DNA of 35,770 nt from GCA-002282575 sp964493995. GTDB lineage: Bacteria; Pseudomonadota; Gammaproteobacteria; Thiomicrospirales; Thiomicrospiraceae. The DNA lies in assembly GCA_964493995.1 (NCBI GenBank), contig CAZBQD010000018.1, positions 1-35,770 of the forward strand. Direction: 5' to 3'. Under the pieces are notes generated by a model. That model was given only the letters and a program-made list of their open reading frames with translations, was not told the origin of the DNA and made no database searches. Positions within the stretch are counted from its first letter, which is position 1. Each line of letters begins with the position of its first letter. The position numbers were made by a program, and so were the translations under genes. Positions 32,148 through 35,770 of this stretch are shown here, piece by piece.

Positions 32148-33308
32148 ATGCCTTCCATTTTTAAGCACCTCACCTCGTTAAATAAAGCGGCACCAGAGTC
32201 GGATGCGCCTGAGGTTTCATTGCGTCTGAAACAACGGCTCAGTCGTGTCGGACAACAACTGGTGGCCAAGCGCAAAGTCGTCTCGGCCGCAACGCTGCTG
32301 ATGCTGTTCGCTTGGTTAGCGCTCAGCAGCAATCCAGCCGTTGACACCAACACCCCGACTCAGCAACTCCTCAGCTTACCTCAAGCGAAAGAATCGACAA
32401 CCTCATCCCCAGTAGCATCGGCTCCCAGCAACAAAGCCAGTGATGCCCCACAGGCACATCCGATTGCCATCGAGCCAGCGCCAGCCAGCTTGAGCAAACC
32501 GGCATCGTCCCACAGCCAGCCCACTCAGTTGAGCACGGCCAACCAAAAAGCGATAGAACTTGCCTTGGCAGGTCAGGCATCGCAAGCCACGAACTTGCTG
32601 GAACAAGCCCTACTCAATGACCCCCAAGCCGGCGTAGTATTTGACAATCTACGTCGTTTGTACGCCGGATTCGCTAGTCAGTCGTATCAACTGGCGTTAG
32701 AGCCGAACAAACCCAAAGCAGTCACCGTCGAACTCGCCAGTGCCGACCGGACGGTGAGTGTTCCTTTAGATAGCCCCAAAGCGAATAACGAGCTCAACAA
32801 AGCCCCAGCTCGTGCGCTTGAAACGCCCAACACCACAGCTAGCGCACCTGAAAACAAACCACCGCTTATCGACAAACCCACTTCAACTGCCGCAGAAGCT
32901 GCCAATGCCGCCGTGACAAAGGTGGTTACGCCTGTGGTCAACGAACTGACACCAGCGCAAAAAGAAGCGGCACAACGCAAATCCATTCATCAAGCACTAA
33001 AACACTGGAGTGAGGCTTGGTCGAAACAAGATGTTAAAGGTTACTTTGCCAGCTATGCCCCCAATTACAGTCCCAAAAGCACCACCCGCAAAGCTTGGAT
33101 GGATTACCGCCAAGAGCGCATTCTTGCCCCCAAACGCATCAAGGTGGAACTGAGCGAGGTTAAAATTGTGCTGATCAAACCTAACCTAGCGAAAGTCAGC
33201 TTCATACAAAGCTACACTTCAGACAGTTTGAGCGCACGCGACCAAAAAAGCTTAGAACTCGAACTGATTCATAACGCATGGCTCATTACGTCCGAATCGG
33301 GGCGCTAA
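32148..33308 (+). CDS. Membrane-anchored NTF2-like protein of the Csd6 C-terminal type
   Basis: The protein has 386 residues. A cytoplasmic N-terminus, a transmembrane helix (about 44-61), a long Ala/Pro/Ser/Thr-rich periplasmic region and a short TPR-like helix pair (about 128-175, AIELALAGQASQATNLLEQALLNDPQAG) are followed by another low-complexity linker. A C-terminal NTF2/SnoaL-like domain (about 278-386) has HWSEAWSKQDVKGYFASYAPNY. That domain is homologous to the C-terminus of the next gene product, as in Helicobacter Csd6. It has no YkuD catalytic motif, so it is probably an adaptor or scaffold for the L,D-enzyme; the role is inferred. Confidence 0.65.
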   Translation: MPSIFKHLTSLNKAAPESDAPEVSLRLKQRLSRVGQQLVAKRKVVSAATLLMLFAWLALSSNPAVDTNTPTQQLLSLPQAKESTTSSPVASAPSNKASDAPQAHPIAIEPAPASLSKPASSHSQPTQLSTANQKAIELALAGQASQATNLLEQALLNDPQAGVVFDNLRRLYAGFASQSYQLALEPNKPKAVTVELASADRTVSVPLDSPKANNELNKAPARALETPNTTASAPENKPPLIDKPTSTAAEAANAAVTKVVTPVVNELTPAQKEAAQRKSIHQALKHWSEAWSKQDVKGYFASYAPNYSPKSTTRKAWMDYRQERILAPKRIKVELSEVKIVLIKPNLAKVSFIQSYTSDSLSARDQKSLELELIHNAWLITSESGR

Positions 33309-34465
33309 GTGCGCTGTTGCTGTGCCTGAGCACAGCCAAACAGAGCTGGGCGGCTAACAGCACCAGTCAAGAGGCTGAGCAGATGCTTGCGCAGGCGGTC
33401 GAGCAGATTCAAGCTCAACAACTGACACCGGCGCTGGCAACACTCGATCAGCTCCTTCAACGCTACCCGCACTTTCAACTGGCTCAAATGATGCGTGCCG
33501 ATTTATTGTTGGCACAAAGTCAGACCCTTGCCAGCATCGGTGGTCAGCTCGACAGCCAAAAATCGAGCTCACTGCAAGCCGAGGCGCGTGCGCGCTTAAA
33601 CGCCAGTACGCATCTCGCACAACAGCAACAACCCGCTTATGTGCTCGGTGCATTACCTTCCTGGCTTAAGCATCTCATCACCATTGATCTGACCGCCTCG
33701 CGAGCTTATGTGTTTCAGGTTCATCAGCAACAGCTGCAACTGGCTGGTAGTTTTTATATGACCCAAGGTAGCCAAGGCGGCGGTAAGGAAAAAGAAGGCG
33801 ATAAACGCACCCCTGTGGGCATTTATCGACTCACTGCCCCCATCCCCGCACACAAGTTATCTGGCTTTTATGGGGCAGGCGCTTTGCCGTTAGATTATCC
33901 CAACAGCTGGGATGCGCGCAATAAACGCACCGGACACGGCATTTGGCTCCATGGCACGCCGCTCGAACAATACAGCCGCCCCCCGCTGGCATCGGATGGG
34001 TGCGTCGTTTTCAGTAATGACGATATGACTTATTTGCTCAAAAATATCGATTGGCAAGGCACACGCGTCATTACCGATCACCCCTTGCAGTGGCAAACCG
34101 GTCAGCAAGAGGGTCTAACTCAGCGTCTGCAACAGCAAATGGAAGCTTGGCGCGATAGCTGGGAAAAACAACAGGCTCCACGCTATTTGGCATTTTATGC
34201 CCCTGACTTTAGCAGTCAAAAAGGCGAGAATAAAAGTCAGTGGACGGCACGAAAACAACAGCTGTTTGCGCTCAATCAACCCCATCAAATCCAGCTATCT
34301 CAGTTATTACTGCTACGCTATCCCTCAAAAGCAGAATTGGTGGTCGCCGAATTTGAACAACGCTACCAGCGCGGCAGCAAAATTGAAGTCGAGCGCAAAC
34401 GCCTCTGGTGGCAACAACAGCAAGGCGATTGGCTGATTATCCACGAAGAAATAGTGTCCAACTAA
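33278..34465 (+). CDS. Csd6/YafK-type L,D-transpeptidase or L,D-carboxypeptidase
   Basis: This 395-residue protein has a signal peptide (residues 1-25, cleavage after SWA); its ATG lies 31 bases inside the preceding gene. Residues about 30-120 form a helical, TPR-like part. The YkuD domain (about 130-268) has GDKRTPVGIYRL and the catalytic HGTP...SDGCV motif with His225 and Cys242. The C-terminal NTF2-like domain (about 280-395) contains AWRDSWEKQQAPRYLAFYAPDF. This architecture resembles Helicobacter Csd6, an L,D-carboxypeptidase that trims peptidoglycan tetrapeptides, and YafK-type transpeptidases. The choice between the two activities cannot be made from sequence. It acts in the periplasm on the cell wall. 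Confidence 0.87.
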   Translation: MAHYVRIGALSALLLCLSTAKQSWAANSTSQEAEQMLAQAVEQIQAQQLTPALATLDQLLQRYPHFQLAQMMRADLLLAQSQTLASIGGQLDSQKSSSLQAEARARLNASTHLAQQQQPAYVLGALPSWLKHLITIDLTASRAYVFQVHQQQLQLAGSFYMTQGSQGGGKEKEGDKRTPVGIYRLTAPIPAHKLSGFYGAGALPLDYPNSWDARNKRTGHGIWLHGTPLEQYSRPPLASDGCVVFSNDDMTYLLKNIDWQGTRVITDHPLQWQTGQQEGLTQRLQQQMEAWRDSWEKQQAPRYLAFYAPDFSSQKGENKSQWTARKQQLFALNQPHQIQLSQLLLLRYPSKAELVVAEFEQRYQRGSKIEVERKRLWWQQQQGDWLIIHEEIVSN

Positions 34466-34492
34466 TGTGGCAAAATTTTTCATCTGCGAGCG

Positions 34493-34520
34493 TTACCAAG
34501 CCAGGCGAGCATGTTAAAAT
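34493..34520 (+). promoter_or_regulatory. Possible promoter for nrdB
   Basis: TTACCA (34493-34498) and TAAAAT (34515-34520) are separated by 16 bases, 38 bases before the nrdB start. No NrdR-like box is visible in this 92-base gap, so nrdB may be driven partly from here and partly from the nrdA promoter. Confidence 0.35.
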
Positions 34521-34557
34521 CAATCGTTATCATTTAACCTAAACGGAATACTCTATC

Positions 34558-35691
34558 ATGCGTTACGAAACCTTTAACCGTCATCAGTTCGATGCGACCA
34601 AACAATGTATGTTTCTTGGCGAACCGGTGAATGTGGCGCGTTATGATGTGCAGCGCTATCCCTTCTTTGAAAAACTGATTGAAAAGCAACTCTCCTTTTT
34701 CTGGCGTCCCGAAGAGATCGACTTATCGAAAGACCGTATCGACTTCAACCAACTGCCCAAGCATGAGCAGCATATTTTCGTCTCCAATCTTAAATACCAA
34801 ACCCTGCTCGATTCGGTGCAAGGTCGTAGCCCTAACGTGGCGCTGTTACCGGTGGTGTCTATTCCTGAACTGGAAACCTGGATTGAAACCTGGGCCTTCT
34901 CGGAAACCATTCACTCACGCTCTTACACGCACATTATTCGTAATATTTTCAATGATCCGGCTGAAGTGTTCGATGATATTGTCACCAACGAAGAAATCAC
35001 CAAACGTGCCATTAGCGTCACCGAACATTACGATGACTTCATCGAATACAGCATGTACTTTAACTTATTGGGTGAAGGCACGCACACCGTTAACGGCAAA
35101 ACCATCACCGTTAATCTGCGCGAGTTAAAGAAAAAGCTTTACCTGACCCTCACCGCTGTGAACGTGTTAGAAGCCATCCGTTTCTATGTTTCTTTCGCTT
35201 GCTCGTTTGCCTTTGGCGAACGTGCATTGATGGAAGGCAATGCCAAAATCATTAAACTGATTGCACGTGATGAAGCCTTGCACTTATCTGGAACACAACA
35301 AATGTTGACGCTGATGCGTGACAATAAAGACGATACCGAAATGGCAGAAATTGCCAAAGAATGTGAACCGTTAGTGGTGGATATTTTCCGTCAAGCGGCG
35401 CAACAAGAAAAAGAATGGGCAGAGTACCTATTTTCTGGCGGTAGTATGATTGGCTTGAATGCCGACATTTTGAAAGACTACGTGGAGTACATCACCAACG
35501 TGCGTTTACGTGCGCTGGGTTACGATAAGATTTTTGATCGTGGTAACAATAACCCCTTGCCTTGGATGAACGCTTGGTTAAATACCGATAATGTGCAAGT
35601 GGCGCCGCAAGAAGTCGAAGTGTCTTCTTACCTGACGGGTGCGGTCGAAACCAAAATTGATGCCGATGATTTGAAAGGCTTTTCGTTGTAA
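34558..35691 (+). CDS. nrdB: Class Ia ribonucleoside-diphosphate reductase beta subunit
   Basis: This 377-residue protein carries the diiron-tyrosyl radical centre. Asp85 (TLLD), Glu116 and His119 (SETIHSRSY) with the radical Tyr123 are exactly as in E. coli NrdB numbering plus one. The later ligands lie in LEAIRFYVSFACSFAFGE and LIARDEALHLSGTQ. The C-terminal tail, needed to dock onto NrdA, ends DDLKGFSL. It makes the radical that NrdA uses. It is separated from nrdA by the two cell-wall genes. CGGAAT precedes the ATG. Confidence 0.97.
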   Translation: MRYETFNRHQFDATKQCMFLGEPVNVARYDVQRYPFFEKLIEKQLSFFWRPEEIDLSKDRIDFNQLPKHEQHIFVSNLKYQTLLDSVQGRSPNVALLPVVSIPELETWIETWAFSETIHSRSYTHIIRNIFNDPAEVFDDIVTNEEITKRAISVTEHYDDFIEYSMYFNLLGEGTHTVNGKTITVNLRELKKKLYLTLTAVNVLEAIRFYVSFACSFAFGERALMEGNAKIIKLIARDEALHLSGTQQMLTLMRDNKDDTEMAEIAKECEPLVVDIFRQAAQQEKEWAEYLFSGGSMIGLNADILKDYVEYITNVRLRALGYDKIFDRGNNNPLPWMNAWLNTDNVQVAPQEVEVSSYLTGAVETKIDADDLKGFSL

Positions 35692-35714
35692 CCAACATAA
35701 AAAAACTGGGGGCA

Positions 35715-35770
35715 ATGGAGTGGCTACACTATTTCGTACAAGGATTAGTTAAACTAACCCGCATACGGAG
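35715..35770 (+). CDS. Start of an unidentified gene running off the window
   Basis: ATG 35715 follows a GGGGG Shine-Dalgarno-like stretch and stays open to the last base: MEWLHYFVQGLVKLTRIR. It lies 23 bases after nrdB. Too little is visible to assign a family. A yfaE-type ferredoxin is the common neighbour of nrdB, but these residues do not show a ferredoxin start. Confidence 0.4.
   Translation, partial: MEWLHYFVQGLVKLTRIR

Noticed and set aside
1..35770. CRISPR arrays, insertion sequences, prophage or integron features
   Set aside because: No spaced direct repeats, transposase or integrase motifs, or terminal inverted repeats flanking a gene were seen.
1..35770. tRNA or rRNA genes
   Set aside because: No gap between genes holds a cloverleaf with the conserved T-arm sequence, and none is long enough for an rRNA gene.
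35692..35770. yfaE-type ferredoxin after nrdB
   Set aside because: The visible 18 residues show no ferredoxin-like beta start or Cys motif; only an unidentified partial gene is reported.

Overview
The window looks like chromosome from a free-living, probably sulfur-oxidising gammaproteobacterium. Support for this comes from the rpmH-rnpA-yidC-mnmE and dnaA-dnaN-recF blocks, class Ia nrdA/nrdB, a pseudomonad/betaproteobacterial-type thrB, E. coli-like hemF, dusB and uppP, and a flavocytochrome c sulfide dehydrogenase-like gene set. Base composition is moderate and even. I see no insertion sequence, prophage, CRISPR array, rRNA or tRNA gene. Genus cannot be fixed from this sequence alone.

Layout, left to right. 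(1) 1-4551: the end of a ferritin-like DUF2202 protein, a membrane-anchored LuxR-type regulator reading left, and, divergent from it, a three-gene unit of two monoheme cytochromes c and a Tat-exported FAD protein (FccB/SoxF type). (2) 4591-7966: a bidirectional terminator, a PhoX-family lipoprotein phosphatase with a Pho box in front of it, and a divergent CDF zinc exporter. (3) 7986-12418: a tight leftward operon, tsaC - yecA-like SEC-C protein - second UPF0149 protein - uppP - DUF4156 lipoprotein - two tiny membrane proteins - hemF; most junctions overlap or abut. (4) 12573-17352: thrB, mnmE, yidC, rnpA, rpmH, all leftward, without yidD. (5) 17443-22094: a TauE/SafE permease, an intergenic region with one perfect DnaA box, then dnaA, dnaN and recF rightward. 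The switch from leftward to rightward genes fits a replication origin near 18.2-18.5 kb. gyrB does not follow recF.

(6) 22091-29541: a leftward run starting with a polysaccharide flippase. After a terminator-like hairpin come a GT2 and two GT4 glycosyltransferases, with an unlisted 47-residue lipoprotein gene overlapping between the GT4 genes. The run continues into dusB, an isoprenylcysteine-methyltransferase-like membrane protein and a Bcr/CflA drug exporter. The glycan genes probably build or export a surface polysaccharide or O-unit. (7) 29725-35770: nrdA preceded by two helically phased NrdR-like boxes, a long hairpin at the nrdA stop codon, and two overlapping genes for cell-wall L,D-transpeptidase/carboxypeptidase-type proteins. 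nrdB follows, and then the first codons of a further gene.

The points most worth a second look are: the sulfide-dehydrogenase-like unit, with two monoheme paralogues instead of one diheme subunit and an Asn where the FAD-linking Cys is expected; the peptidoglycan-enzyme pair lodged inside nrdAB; the overlapping 47-residue lipoprotein; the 31-residue coupled ORF before hemF; and the Pho and NrdR operators. Family assignments come from motifs recalled from memory; no database search was run.
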